Under the pieces are notes generated by a model. It searched no databases, had not been told where the DNA came from, and worked only from the letters and a program-made list of their open reading frames with translations. This document shows positions 7,942 to 16,147 of a stretch of 39,519 nucleotides of DNA, piece by piece (positions within the stretch are counted from its first letter, which is position 1; each line of letters starts with the position of its first letter). The position numbers and the translations under genes are program-made. This stretch comes from Herbiconiux sp. GTDB lineage: Bacteria > Actinomycetota > Actinomycetes > Actinomycetales > Microbacteriaceae. The stretch lies in assembly GCF_023264895.1 (NCBI RefSeq), contig NZ_JAHFUY010000030.1:1-39519 (forward strand). The letters are read 5' to 3'.

Positions 7942-9103
7942 CGCGGTAGGAGCGGACTCCGTCGACGACGCGCTCGACCTGGGCGTCGGTGAGGCCCGCC
8001 CAGAGCGGGAGGCGCACTAGGTGGGAGGCGAAGCGGTCGGTGCGTTCGAGTGCGGGAGCGGCATCGTCGGTGCCCGATCCGGTGCCCGCCGTGCGGCCGA
8101 GGCGGCGGCCGGCGGGGCTCGAGTGCAGGGGCACGTAGTGGAAGGCGGCGCGGATGCCGAGGGCGCGGAGGTGCGCCAGCAGCCCGTCGCGGGCGGCCTC
8201 GGTGGGCAGCTGCAGCCAGAACAGGTGCGAGGTGTGGCGGAGCGACGGGTCGTCGGACATGAGGCGCACACCCTGCGAAGCGGCCCACGACGCAAGCCCC
8301 TCCGCGTAGCCCGCCCAGACCCGGAGGCGGTTCGCCTGGATCTCGTCGAACGCCGCGAGCTGCGCCTCCAGCACGGCCGCGTTGAGCTCGCTCGGCAGGT
8401 AGCTGGAACCTGCGTCCTGCCAGGTGTACTTGTCGATCTCGCCGCGCAGGAACCGGGCCCGGTTGGTGCCCTTCTCCCGCAGGATCTCGGCCCGCTCGAG
8501 GTAGCGGACCTCGTTCACGAGCAGGGCACCGCCCTCCCCGCAGTGCACGTTCTTGGTGTCGTGGAAGCTCTGCGTGCCGAACGCGCCCACCGTGCCGAGC
8601 CGGCGCCCGTCGAGCGTCAGCCCGCCGAGACCGTGCGCGTTGTCCTCCACGATCGGGATGCCCGCAGGGCCCGTGACGGCCTCCACCGCCTCGAGATCCA
8701 CCGGCACACCGCCGTAGTGCATCACCGTCACCGCGCGCGTGCGCGGCGTGATGGCGGCCGCGAGGCTCTCGGGATCGATGTTGCCCGTCGACTCGTCGAG
8801 ATCGGCGAACACCGGCACCGCACCGCGCGCCACCACGGCGATCGCCGCCGACGAGAACGTGAACGAGGGCAGCACGACCTCGTCGCCCGGCTCGATCTCG
8901 AGCAGCAGCGCCGTGAGCTCGAGGGCGTGGGTGCACGACGTGGTGAGGAGCGCGGGCGAGCCCGTGAGCTCCCGCAGCCGCGCCGAGGCCGCCTCCGTGA
9001 ACGCGCCGTCGCCGTGCGCGTGGTCGGAGCTCAGGACCGCGTCGAGGTTGGCGAGCTCCCCCGGCGCCCGGAACGGGCGGCTGAAGAGGATGTCATCGTT
9101 CAC
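7931..9103 (-). CDS. wecE: DegT/DnrJ/EryC1 aminotransferase, WecE/RffA type
   Basis: 390 residues from GTG 9103, which overlaps the end of the upstream glycosyltransferase gene by 11 bp; the frame continues to 9157 but only as low-complexity shadow. A PLP-dependent sugar aminotransferase: VVLPSFTFSSAAIAV, PIVEDNAHGLGG (PLP-binding Asp), and FHDTKNVHCGEGGALLV with the Schiff-base Lys at 184. The F-H-x-T-K-N context is close to that of E. coli WecE/RffA, which makes dTDP-4-amino-4,6-dideoxygalactose from dTDP-4-keto-6-deoxyglucose; length also fits (~376 usual). Its substrate would be supplied by RmlB encoded at 14301. A Gly/Ala-rich insertion (GRTAGTGSGTDDAAP) near the C-terminus is unusual. 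It is the last gene of the operon starting at 13265. Confidence 0.87.
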   Translation of the reverse strand: MNDDILFSRPFRAPGELANLDAVLSSDHAHGDGAFTEAASARLRELTGSPALLTTSCTHALELTALLLEIEPGDEVVLPSFTFSSAAIAVVARGAVPVFADLDESTGNIDPESLAAAITPRTRAVTVMHYGGVPVDLEAVEAVTGPAGIPIVEDNAHGLGGLTLDGRRLGTVGAFGTQSFHDTKNVHCGEGGALLVNEVRYLERAEILREKGTNRARFLRGEIDKYTWQDAGSSYLPSELNAAVLEAQLAAFDEIQANRLRVWAGYAEGLASWAASQGVRLMSDDPSLRHTSHLFWLQLPTEAARDGLLAHLRALGIRAAFHYVPLHSSPAGRRLGRTAGTGSGTDDAAPALERTDRFASHLVRLPLWAGLTDAQVERVVDGVRSYRVSP

Positions 9104-10178
9104 CGGGCTGCGTGTCCGTCCGCTCGTCGTGCGCGCCGTCGTGCGAGTCGTGGTCATACGAGTCGTCGTCGGGCATGATCGTCTCCGGATCGTCGACGAC
9201 CAGATAGAGCGGACGCCCCATGGCCACGTTGAGCGACACCCCGATGTACTCGGCGATCACGCCGAGCGAGACCAGGATCGCGCCCGAGCAGAGCAGCAGC
9301 GTGACGATCAGCGACGCCCAGCCGGCGGCCTCCGGATCGGACCCCACGTTGGGGTTCACCACCACGTACACGACCACGGCGAGCCCCAGCAGCGCGATCA
9401 CGCCGCCGAGCACGCTCACCGCGCGGAGGCCGGAGGTGCCGCTCGTGAGCACCATGCGCCAGAAGTAGGCGAAGAGAGCGGGCAGCGAGTAGCCCGAGAC
9501 CCGACCGTCGGCGGAGCGCAGCACCGTGGGCGCGGTCGCCACCCGGTTCGTCACCCACGAGAGCGCCACGTCGAGGTACACCCCGGTGGCGGCGAACGAG
9601 GCGAGCTTCCTGCCCACATCGCCGCGCACGAGCCGATAGCTCTGGAACTGGCTCGCATCCGGGAGGTTGAAGGCCGTGCGCATCATGCGCTTCGAGCCCT
9701 TCGATGCGGCGCTCCGCAGCAGGCCGTGGGGCCGCTCGTTGGTGAAGCGCGCGTAGACCACACCGGCGCGCTCCCGTGTGGCGGTGTCGAGGAACTCCCC
9801 GATAGAGGCGGGATCGTGCTGGCCGTCCTCGTCCATCGTGAGGATCCAGCGCCCCCGCGAGGCGGCCATCCCGGCGATCGTGGCGGCGTGCTGACCGAAG
9901 TTGCGGCTCAGCCAGATGATGCTCACGAAGGGATGCTCGGCCTCCAGCCGCCGCATGACGGTGTCGGAGTGGTCGGGCCCGTTGTCGTGCACGAGGATGA
10001 CCTCGGAGATGCGGTACGCCATGCCCTCCGGCGTCACGGCACCGCGGGTGTAGGGCACGAGCTCGGCGACGACGGCCTCGAGGGTGCGCTCGCCCTGGTA
10101 CACGGGCACGACCACGCTGATCGAGTACACCGTGGAATCGACCGGATCGCTGGAGCCCACGAGATGAGAAGTTATCAC
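9093..10178 (-). CDS. GtrB/ArnC-like polyprenyl-phosphate glycosyltransferase
   Basis: 361 residues from GTG 10178, overlapping the previous stop (GTGA). The GT2 domain occupies about residues 18-240: SISVVVPVYQGE, ILVHDNGPDHSD, WLSRNFGQHAAT, and the metal/donor motif ILTMDEDGQHDP at 113-123, as in DPM1/ArnC/GtrB enzymes. Two membrane segments follow (about 255-275 and 287-310) and the GVIAEYIG motif typical of the GtrB group. Such enzymes load one sugar from a nucleotide donor onto undecaprenyl phosphate at the inner face. The last ~25 residues are Asp/His-rich and poorly conserved-looking. Together with the GtrA-like and GT-C-like genes upstream it completes a three-part side-chain transfer set. 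Confidence 0.87.
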   Translation of the reverse strand: MITSHLVGSSDPVDSTVYSISVVVPVYQGERTLEAVVAELVPYTRGAVTPEGMAYRISEVILVHDNGPDHSDTVMRRLEAEHPFVSIIWLSRNFGQHAATIAGMAASRGRWILTMDEDGQHDPASIGEFLDTATRERAGVVYARFTNERPHGLLRSAASKGSKRMMRTAFNLPDASQFQSYRLVRGDVGRKLASFAATGVYLDVALSWVTNRVATAPTVLRSADGRVSGYSLPALFAYFWRMVLTSGTSGLRAVSVLGGVIALLGLAVVVYVVVNPNVGSDPEAAGWASLIVTLLLCSGAILVSLGVIAEYIGVSLNVAMGRPLYLVVDDPETIMPDDDSYDHDSHDGAHDERTDTQPGER

Positions 10179-11956
10179 GCGGGCAGCCGAACGTAGACGA
10201 AGCGCTCGTCGTCGGACGAGAACGCGTCGCGGCCCGCCGTGGCGTCGATGCCCGTGATCGCCACGAGCTGCTCGAGGAGGCCCGATCCGCCGTCGGCGAA
10301 GGCCGCCCGATCGAGCACGACGCCGCACACGCCGAGGTCGCGGAAGGCGCTCAGCATCGAGGGCACGGGGAGCGACGCGAGGGCACCCACGTCGTCGACC
10401 GGCGCCCGCCCCTTGATGCCGCCCGCCGACCAGCGGAGCGCATCCGAGTGCAGGAACATGCGGAGCTGATCGGCGTCGGTGACACCGTTCACAGGCGGCG
10501 ACTCGGGGAACGCGATGTAGGGCAGCTGGTAGATCAGGCAGCCGGGCTCCGAGGTGGCCTCGATGCGCTCGACGAAGTCGCGATCCGAGTCGAACGTCGC
10601 CACGGTCGCCGCGCGCGCCGCGGGGTCGACGGGCGGGATCTGGTCCCACACCGCGAGCGCCACCAGGAGCACCGCGACCGCCGCCGTGAGCACGGCGGCG
10701 AGCATCCGGCGCCCCGGCCAACGCTCGAGGAGCCGTTCGAGCAGGCGCCCGAGGAGCAGCCCCACGGCGGCGAGGGCGAGCAGCGCGAGCAGGATGGCAA
10801 TGCGGTTCCACGAGCGGATGGGGAAGTTCACGAACGACAGCAGCGTCGAGAGCCCGCCCACCGTGCCGAAGAGGAAGGTCACGAGCGCGAGCCCGGACAG
10901 CACCGCGAGCCTGTGCGTCTGCGACTCGGGAGCACGCCATCCGGTGCGCCCCGCCGTGAGCAGGAAGTAGACCGCGACGACCACGAGGGCCACGAACCCG
11001 GCCGCCGCGATCAGCCCGAGCGCCGGAGCTTCCGAGGGCAGCGGGTACGACTCGTCGTAGAGCTGCCGCAGGGTGGCGAACGGCCCGAAGCGGTGCCCCG
11101 GCACGGGCAGCAGCAGCGACGAGAGCTTGAACGAGTAGAGCTCGGCCTCGGGCGGGCTCCGCACGAGCACCGCCTCGTTCACGCCGTTCGCCAGGCGGAA
11201 CAGGATGCTCGGCAGCAGGTTCACGGCCATCGTGCCGGCGATCACGAGCCCGGCCGCCGCGGCCCCGAAAAACGCCCGCCACGCCTTCGTCTGCCACAGC
11301 TTGGCGATGCCCACGATCGCGAGCACGAGCGCCACGAACACGGAGTAGTAGCTCGACGCCGTGCTGAGCAGCACGAGCGTGCCGACCGTGGCGAGGTTGC
11401 GGCCGCTCAGGATGCGACGCGACCACAGGGGCTGCCCCACCGCCACCTTGTAGATCACGCCGAGGGCCAGCGGCACCACGAAGTAGGTGGCGAGGAAGAG
11501 GTGGCCCTCGCCCTTGATGAAGTGGTACGGCGCGATGGCGAAGGCCACGGCGAGCGCCACACCGAGCACGCGGCCGACCCCCACGAGCCGGAGGAACCAC
11601 AGCGCGGTGACGGCGGCGAGCGGGAAGCCGATCACGAAGTAGACGTTCATGAGCACGCCGAAGTCGCCCGAGAACACCCGGAGCAGGTTCGCCGCGATGA
11701 AGTGCAGGTTGTCGGCCTGCGGGTAGTCGCCGTAGAACTGGCCGTAGGGGGCGCCGAGCGCGGACTGGTGGGTGAACCAGCCCGTCTCGATCACGGTCTT
11801 GAAGTGCGAGGCCACGGCGAGGGCGTCGCCGGAGTAGTAGAGCGGCACCCGCCAGTCGAGGTTCCAGAGGTCGAGGCCGTACCAGGTGGCCAGTAGCGCC
11901 AGGAGGGCGGCGACGGCGTAGGGCAGCCAGCGGGCGTGGAGGATGCTCACGGTCAC
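10175..11956 (-). CDS. Polytopic membrane glycosyltransferase, GT-C-like
   Basis: 593 residues, GTG start at 11956 overlapping the upstream stop. About 11-13 hydrophobic segments fill residues 10-430. The first extracellular loop carries YYSGDALAVASHFK and APYGQFYGDYPQADN; an acidic loop-1 residue is what GT-C enzymes use as catalytic base. A soluble C-terminal part of about 150 residues follows (DSDRDFVERIEATSEPGCLIY onward). No closer family name is certain from sequence alone. GT-C proteins take a sugar from polyprenyl phosphate and transfer it on the outer face. Position between GtrA-like/GT2 and GtrB-like genes supports the role of the polymer-specific transferase in a Gtr-type system (inference). 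Confidence 0.75.
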   Translation of the reverse strand: MTVSILHARWLPYAVAALLALLATWYGLDLWNLDWRVPLYYSGDALAVASHFKTVIETGWFTHQSALGAPYGQFYGDYPQADNLHFIAANLLRVFSGDFGVLMNVYFVIGFPLAAVTALWFLRLVGVGRVLGVALAVAFAIAPYHFIKGEGHLFLATYFVVPLALGVIYKVAVGQPLWSRRILSGRNLATVGTLVLLSTASSYYSVFVALVLAIVGIAKLWQTKAWRAFFGAAAAGLVIAGTMAVNLLPSILFRLANGVNEAVLVRSPPEAELYSFKLSSLLLPVPGHRFGPFATLRQLYDESYPLPSEAPALGLIAAAGFVALVVVAVYFLLTAGRTGWRAPESQTHRLAVLSGLALVTFLFGTVGGLSTLLSFVNFPIRSWNRIAILLALLALAAVGLLLGRLLERLLERWPGRRMLAAVLTAAVAVLLVALAVWDQIPPVDPAARAATVATFDSDRDFVERIEATSEPGCLIYQLPYIAFPESPPVNGVTDADQLRMFLHSDALRWSAGGIKGRAPVDDVGALASLPVPSMLSAFRDLGVCGVVLDRAAFADGGSGLLEQLVAITGIDATAGRDAFSSDDERFVYVRLPA

Positions 11957-12789
11957 TCGGCCTTCATGCCACGGCTGTTGAGCGCGTAGTAGGCGCGGCG
12001 GGCGAGGGCCATGACGGAGGCGCGCCGGTCACCGATCCGCACGTCGGCCTCGGTGATCGTCTCGGGCGCCTCGTCGTGGCACCAGCGGTGGTAGGCCCTC
12101 GCCTGGGCCGCCTGGTCGTCCATGAGCGCCACGCTCCACTGGGTGTCGTTCACCCGGAAGGCCGCGAGCGTGCGGTCGACGGGCAGGTAGTCGCCGCGGA
12201 GCAGCACCTTCGTGTAGCCGGTCTGGTCGATCAGGTACGGGAACCGCGCGTCCCAGCCGCCGGCCTCCTCGAGCACGGCGCGGCGCATCGTGACGCAGCC
12301 GGGCTCGCCGAACACGTTCGTGCCCTTCCGCACCGTCGTGCGCACGGCCTCGACGCCCGGCTGCACCCGCCGCGCCACGCCCTGGAGGCCGCGGTCGCGG
12401 ATGGTGACCCGGCCCCTGGCATCCACGATGTCGCGCGGGCTCGAGACGAGCACGACAGCCGGATGCGCGTCGAGCGCCTCGGAGTGCGCGCGGAGGGCAC
12501 CCGGGTAGAGCACGTCGTCGCCGGGCAGGAGCTTGAGGTACTCCCCCGTGGCCGCCTCCGAGACGCGGCGCCAGTTGGCCTCGGCGCCTCCGCCGGTGGG
12601 GGTCGTGAGCAGCCGCACCCGCGGGTCGGCCGCATACTTCTCGAGCAGCTGCGGCGTGGCATCCGTCGACGAGTGGTCGGCGACCACGAGCTCGAAGTCG
12701 TCGTGGTCCTGGCTGAGCACGGATCGCATGGTGGCGTCGATGTAGGCGGCGTTCTGGAACGCGGGGATCACGACGGAGAGCTGGGGCAT
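11953..12789 (-). CDS. GT2 family glycosyltransferase
   Basis: 278 residues, ATG at 12789 overlapping the stop of the GtrA-like gene (ATGA). Typical GT2 start QLSVVIPAFQNAAYIDATM, then ELVVADHSSTDAT and the DXD-like YLKLLPGDDVLYPGAL near residue 95. GCVTMRRAVLEEAGGWD matches the GT2 acceptor-side motif. No membrane segments, so it is a cytosolic or peripheral enzyme. It is second in the leftward operon from 13265 and ends overlapping the GT-C-like gene. The donor sugar is not predictable. Confidence 0.88.
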   Translation of the reverse strand: MPQLSVVIPAFQNAAYIDATMRSVLSQDHDDFELVVADHSSTDATPQLLEKYAADPRVRLLTTPTGGGAEANWRRVSEAATGEYLKLLPGDDVLYPGALRAHSEALDAHPAVVLVSSPRDIVDARGRVTIRDRGLQGVARRVQPGVEAVRTTVRKGTNVFGEPGCVTMRRAVLEEAGGWDARFPYLIDQTGYTKVLLRGDYLPVDRTLAAFRVNDTQWSVALMDDQAAQARAYHRWCHDEAPETITEADVRIGDRRASVMALARRAYYALNSRGMKAE

Positions 12790-13265
12790 CAGGACTGCTC
12801 CTCCTTCTCGGTGCGGCGGAAGGAGAACCGCTTGTGCCCGAAGTAGCTGATGGCCACCGTGACCACGAGGATCGACAGCTGGGCGAGGATCCGGTTCCAG
12901 CCGATGTTCACGAGCACGGGCAGCACGACCGCGTTGATGCTGATCGAGACGAGGTAGACGCTCCAGAAGCGGGCGAGGTCGCGGAGCACGTGGCCGTGCA
13001 CCACGAACACGAAGCGGCGGTAGAGCACGAAGGCGATCAGCACACCGATGACGTGGGCGCAGAAGAGGGTGCCGAGCGATCCGATCGTCTCGTTGACCGT
13101 GGCGTCGAGCCACTGCCCGACCGTGAGATCGAAGGCCACGAAGAGCACGAAGCCGAAGGCCGTGTTGAAGCCGCCGACCAGCAGGAACGCGACCCGCTGG
13201 TCCTTGACGAGCCTCAGCAGGAGGCCGGGCCGGGAGTCGCTGTCCTCCTCGCCGGCCTGTGTCAC
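12789..13265 (-). CDS. GtrA family membrane protein (putative polyprenyl-sugar flippase)
   Basis: 158 residues with four membrane segments: FLLVGGFNTAFGFVLFVAF (around 28-46), LFCAHVIGVLIAFVLYRRFVF, FWSVYLVSISINAVVLPVLV, LSILVVTVAISYFGHKRFSF. The final SYFGHKRFSF is the GtrA family hallmark. GtrA proteins are thought to flip undecaprenyl-phosphate-sugars across the membrane. First gene of a five-gene operon; GTG start at 13265 lies six bases after TAGAGT with no Shine-Dalgarno, suggesting a leaderless message. Confidence 0.88.
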   Translation of the reverse strand: MTQAGEEDSDSRPGLLLRLVKDQRVAFLLVGGFNTAFGFVLFVAFDLTVGQWLDATVNETIGSLGTLFCAHVIGVLIAFVLYRRFVFVVHGHVLRDLARFWSVYLVSISINAVVLPVLVNIGWNRILAQLSILVVTVAISYFGHKRFSFRRTEKEEQS

Positions 13266-13277
13266 GTGGTCACTCTA
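13266..13277 (-). promoter_or_regulatory. Probable leaderless promoter of the gtrA-like operon
   Basis: On the minus strand TAGAGT (13277-13272) is followed by six bases and the GTG at 13265. No ribosome-binding sequence lies between. This matches the TANNNT-N6/7-start arrangement of actinobacterial leaderless genes. A -35 element is not evident in the GC-rich upstream stretch. Confidence 0.45.
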
Positions 13278-13330
13278 GGGGCTGGCGCGGCGGGCGAGCC
13301 GTGCACACGCTCGGAGGATCCCACCCCCAC

Positions 13331-13379
13331 TTCGGGACATAGCAGGCGTGCGCTATACCAGGAGTGCGATACTGGAGGC
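13331..13379 (+). promoter_or_regulatory. Promoter and repeat-containing operator upstream of the XRE gene
   Basis: A possible promoter is TTCGGG (13331-13336), a 17-bp spacer and TATACC (13354-13359). ATAGC (13339-13343) and GCTAT (13352-13356) form an inverted repeat, and two related direct copies, GTGCGCTATACCAG and GTGCGATACTGG, lie in 13349-13374, covering the -10 and the start of the message. GGAGG (13374-13378 region) serves the ATG at 13380. Repeats over a promoter in front of an XRE gene suggest autorepression (inference). Confidence 0.4.
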
Positions 13380-13709
13380 ATGAACGGTATGGGCAACGAC
13401 CTCATCCGAGAGGGGCGCCTCCGCCGTGGAATGACGCAGACGGAGCTCGCGCGCCTGATCGGGACGACCCAGTCGGCCGTCGCCCGGCTCGAGTCAGGGC
13501 GCACGTCGCCGAGCTTCGACGACGTGATCCGGATCCTGCGGGCCATGGACCTCGACCTCGACTTCGCTCTCGTGCCGAGAGACGAGCAGGACTGGGCGCA
13601 GGCCGCGGCACTCCTGGAGTTGAACCCGGCGGAGCGCCACGAACGCCTGGTGGCCTGGAACCGTCGAGTGGCCGAGATGAAGGCGCAGTTCGATGTGCCC
13701 GCCCTCTGA
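13380..13709 (+). CDS. XRE-type helix-turn-helix protein
   Basis: 109 residues from ATG 13380 with a close GGAGG. Residues 8-62 form a classic XRE domain: LIREGRLRRGMTQTELARLIGTTQSAVARLESGRTSP in two steps (MTQTELARLIG as helix 2, TQSAVARLESG as recognition helix). The rest is a short acidic/helical tail (LNPAERHERLVAWNRRVAEM), perhaps a dimer or partner contact. Its stop lies 17 bp inside the downstream nucleotidyltransferase gene, so the pair is co-translated. It probably represses its own promoter and may neutralise or control its partner; the function is inferred from the arrangement. Confidence 0.85.
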   Translation: MNGMGNDLIREGRLRRGMTQTELARLIGTTQSAVARLESGRTSPSFDDVIRILRAMDLDLDFALVPRDEQDWAQAAALLELNPAERHERLVAWNRRVAEMKAQFDVPAL

Positions 13710-14214
13710 CCTCGTCGCGTTCGACCCGATCCCGATCCTCGAGGTGCTCTCCCGCCACGGCGTGCGCTTCGTCGTGATCGGAGGCTATGCGGCCGTCCTC
13801 CACGCGTCGCCGTTCCTGACGAGCGACGTCGACATCACGCCCGAGCAGTCGCAGGAGAACCTGGAGCGCCTCTCGCGGGCGCTGACCGCGTTGCACGCGC
13901 GGGTGTTCACCCCGGCGGAACCGGAGGGGATCCCGTTCAGCCACACCGGCAGCGCGATCGGCGAGAGCGCCGTCTGGAACCTGGTGACCGACTTCGGTCG
14001 TCTCGACATCTCGTTCCTACCCGATGGCACCAAGGGCTTTCCGGATCTCGACCGAGGTGCCAGTCGCGGCACGATCGACGGCGTCGAACTGCGGGTCGCC
14101 TCGCTGGCCGACGTCATCCGCTCGAAGCAGGCGGCCAACCGTCCGAAGGATCAGCGCGTGCTCCCCACGCTCCGCGAGATACTGGCCGCGAGGAACGCCC
14201 GCAACCGTCCCTGA
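13693..14214 (+). CDS. Predicted nucleotidyltransferase paired with XRE protein
   Basis: 173 residues, ATG 13693 overlapping the XRE gene by 17 bp. The N-terminal VRFVVIGGYAAVLHASPFLTSDVDITPE carries the Pol-beta-type nucleotidyltransferase pattern: a GG, a Ser about ten residues later and a D-x-D (SDVDI), with a third acidic candidate in GRLDISFLPDG. ELRVASLADVIRSKQAANRPKD at the end is the helix-Lys motif common in these small enzymes. Proteins of this class occur as toxins of toxin-antitoxin pairs (AbiEii, MenT, MNT groups) and as antibiotic-modifying or orphan enzymes; which applies here cannot be told. It lies between two divergent polysaccharide operons and looks like an inserted two-gene cassette. 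Confidence 0.8.
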   Translation: MCPPSDLVAFDPIPILEVLSRHGVRFVVIGGYAAVLHASPFLTSDVDITPEQSQENLERLSRALTALHARVFTPAEPEGIPFSHTGSAIGESAVWNLVTDFGRLDISFLPDGTKGFPDLDRGASRGTIDGVELRVASLADVIRSKQAANRPKDQRVLPTLREILAARNARNRP

Positions 14215-14259
14215 CGCGAGCGGGCGGCCCCGGATCGAGGCACGCGGAGGGGCTGCGGC

Positions 14260-14288
14260 TACAATCGGGTGCGACCACACTCGAGGAG
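14260..14288 (+). promoter_or_regulatory. Promoter -10 and ribosome site for the rml operon
   Basis: TACAAT (14260-14265) is a good -10; GAGGAG (14283-14288) is the ribosome site ahead of ATG 14301. No clear -35 hexamer is seen 16-18 bp upstream. Confidence 0.5.
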
Positions 14289-14300
14289 AACTCCCCCACC

Positions 14301-15287
14301 ATGAAGATTCTTGTCACCGGCGGAGCCGGTTTCATCGGCTCCAACTTCGTCCGCCGCACGCTCGAAGACGCCTATCCGGGCCTCGAGGGAGCCGAGGTGG
14401 TCGTTCTCGACGCCCTGACCTACTCGGGCAACCTCGACAACCTGCTGCCCGTCAAGGACAGCCCTCGTCTCACCTTCGTGCACGGCGACATCCGCAACGG
14501 CCAGCTGCTCGACGACCTGTTCCCCGGCCTCGACGCCGTGGTGCACTTCGCCGCCGAGTCGCACGTCGACCGCTCCGTCCGCGACGCCTCGATCTTCGTG
14601 GAGTCGAACGTGCTCGGCACGCAGCAGCTGCTCGACGCAGCCCTCCGCAACAACCTGCCGCGCTTCGTGCACGTCTCCACCGACGAGGTCTACGGCTCCA
14701 TCGCCGAGGGCTCGTGGGCCGAGGACCGCCCGCTCGAGCCGAACTCGCCTTACTCGGCCTCGAAGGCCGGCAGCGACCTGCTCGCGCGCTCCTACCACCG
14801 CACGCACGGCATGAACGTGTCGATCACGCGCTGCTCGAACAACTACGGGCCCTACCACTTCCCCGAGAAGGTCATCCCGCTGTTCGTCACCAACCTGATC
14901 GACGACAAGCACGTGCCGCTCTACGGCGAGGGCAACAACATCCGCGACTGGCTGCACGTCGACGACCACACCCGCGGCATCGCCATGGTGCTCGTGGGCG
15001 GCCGCGCCGGTGAGATCTACAACATCGGCGGCGGCACCGAGCTCACCAACAAGGAGCTCACCCAGCTGCTGCTGGATGCCACCGGCAAGGACTGGGACTA
15101 CGTCGACCGCGTGGCCGACCGTCTCGGCCACGACCTCCGCTACTCGGTCGACATCTCGAAGATCAAGGCCGAGCTCGGCTACGAGCCGCTCGTGCCGTTC
15201 GAGCAGGGTCTCGCCGACGTGGTGCAGTGGTACCGCGACAACCGGCAGTGGTGGGAGCCCCTCAAGGCCCGCGCCGCGCTGGTCTGA
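14301..15287 (+). CDS. rmlB: dTDP-glucose 4,6-dehydratase
   Basis: 328 residues, normal length for RmlB. Converts dTDP-glucose to dTDP-4-keto-6-deoxyglucose using bound NAD. NAD-binding GGAGFIGS (7-14), HFAAESHVDRS (83-92), the catalytic STDEVYG (T127, D128, E129) and the YSASK pair (Y151, K155) are all intact, followed by SNNYGPYHFPEKVIPL and the dTDP-binding GEGNNIRDWLHVDDH. It heads the operon with rmlD eight bases downstream. Its product feeds rhamnose synthesis (via RmlC, not in the window, and RmlD) and could also feed the WecE-like aminotransferase at 7931-9103. Confidence 0.96.
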   Translation: MKILVTGGAGFIGSNFVRRTLEDAYPGLEGAEVVVLDALTYSGNLDNLLPVKDSPRLTFVHGDIRNGQLLDDLFPGLDAVVHFAAESHVDRSVRDASIFVESNVLGTQQLLDAALRNNLPRFVHVSTDEVYGSIAEGSWAEDRPLEPNSPYSASKAGSDLLARSYHRTHGMNVSITRCSNNYGPYHFPEKVIPLFVTNLIDDKHVPLYGEGNNIRDWLHVDDHTRGIAMVLVGGRAGEIYNIGGGTELTNKELTQLLLDATGKDWDYVDRVADRLGHDLRYSVDISKIKAELGYEPLVPFEQGLADVVQWYRDNRQWWEPLKARAALV

Positions 15288-15295
15288 GCCCGCCG

Positions 15296-16147
15296 ATGAC
15301 CCGCTACCTCATCACCGGCGCCGCCGGCATGCTCGGCCGTGACCTGCAGGAGGCCCTCGCCGGCCGCGACGTCGTGGCGCTCACCCGCGCCGAGCTCGAC
15401 ATCACCGACGCCTCGGCGGTCGCCGCGGCCGTCGCCGGCGTCGACGTGGTCTTCAACTGCGCCGCCTACACCGCGGTGGATGCGGCGGAGACCGACGAGG
15501 AGACCGCCCAGCTCGTGAACGGGGTCGGCCCCGCCACGCTCGCCGCGGCGACGGCGGCGACCGGTGCGGCCCTCCTCCAGATCTCCACCGACTACGTCTT
15601 CCAGGGCTCGGCCACCACGCCCTACCCCGAGGACGAGCCGCGCGATCCGCTCAACGCCTACGGCCGCACGAAGGCCTTCGGCGAGGAGGCCGTGCTGCGG
15701 CTGAACCCCGCGCGGGGCTACGTGGTGCGGACGGCGTGGCTCTACGGCCGGCACGGCAACAACTTCCCCGCCACCATGCTCCGGCTCGGCCGCGAGCGCG
15801 ACTCCGTCACGGTGGTCGCCGACCAGGTCGGGCAGCCCACCTGGACAGCCGATCTGGCCCGTCAGCTCGTGCTGCTGGCCGATTCGGAAGCGCCGGCCGG
15901 GGTCTACCACGGCACCAATTCGGGCCAGGGATCCTGGTTCGATTTCGCCCAGGCAACCTTTCAGGAAGCCGGACTCGACCCTGCTAAAGTCGAGCCGACA
16001 GACAGTTCGCAGTTCGTCCGTCCTGCCCCGCGTCCCGCGTACTCCGTGCTCGGACACGACGCGTGGTCCCGAGCAGGCCTGGATCCCATGCGCGACTGGC
16101 GTGCCGCCCTCCATGAGGCGGCTTCCTCGGGAGTATTTGGAGATTGA
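15296..16147 (+). CDS. rmlD: dTDP-4-dehydrorhamnose reductase
   Basis: 283 residues from ATG 15296, eight bases after rmlB. NADPH-dependent reduction of dTDP-4-keto-rhamnose to dTDP-L-rhamnose. Rossmann motif YLITGAAGMLGRDL (4-17), ELDITDASAV, FNCAAYTAVDAAE, the catalytic STDYVFQG Thr and YGRTKAFGE (Tyr-x3-Lys), and VRTAWLYGRHGNNF are present. The stop TGA overlaps the next ATG. rmlA and rmlC are not in this window, so the pathway must be completed elsewhere. Confidence 0.95.
   Translation: MTRYLITGAAGMLGRDLQEALAGRDVVALTRAELDITDASAVAAAVAGVDVVFNCAAYTAVDAAETDEETAQLVNGVGPATLAAATAATGAALLQISTDYVFQGSATTPYPEDEPRDPLNAYGRTKAFGEEAVLRLNPARGYVVRTAWLYGRHGNNFPATMLRLGRERDSVTVVADQVGQPTWTADLARQLVLLADSEAPAGVYHGTNSGQGSWFDFAQATFQEAGLDPAKVEPTDSSQFVRPAPRPAYSVLGHDAWSRAGLDPMRDWRAALHEAASSGVFGD

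Noticed and set aside
9104-9157. N-terminal extension of the WecE-like protein (18 residues)
   Set aside because: Sequence is Thr/Arg low complexity encoded by the end of the upstream gene; the GTG at 9103 fits family length and overlaps the stop.
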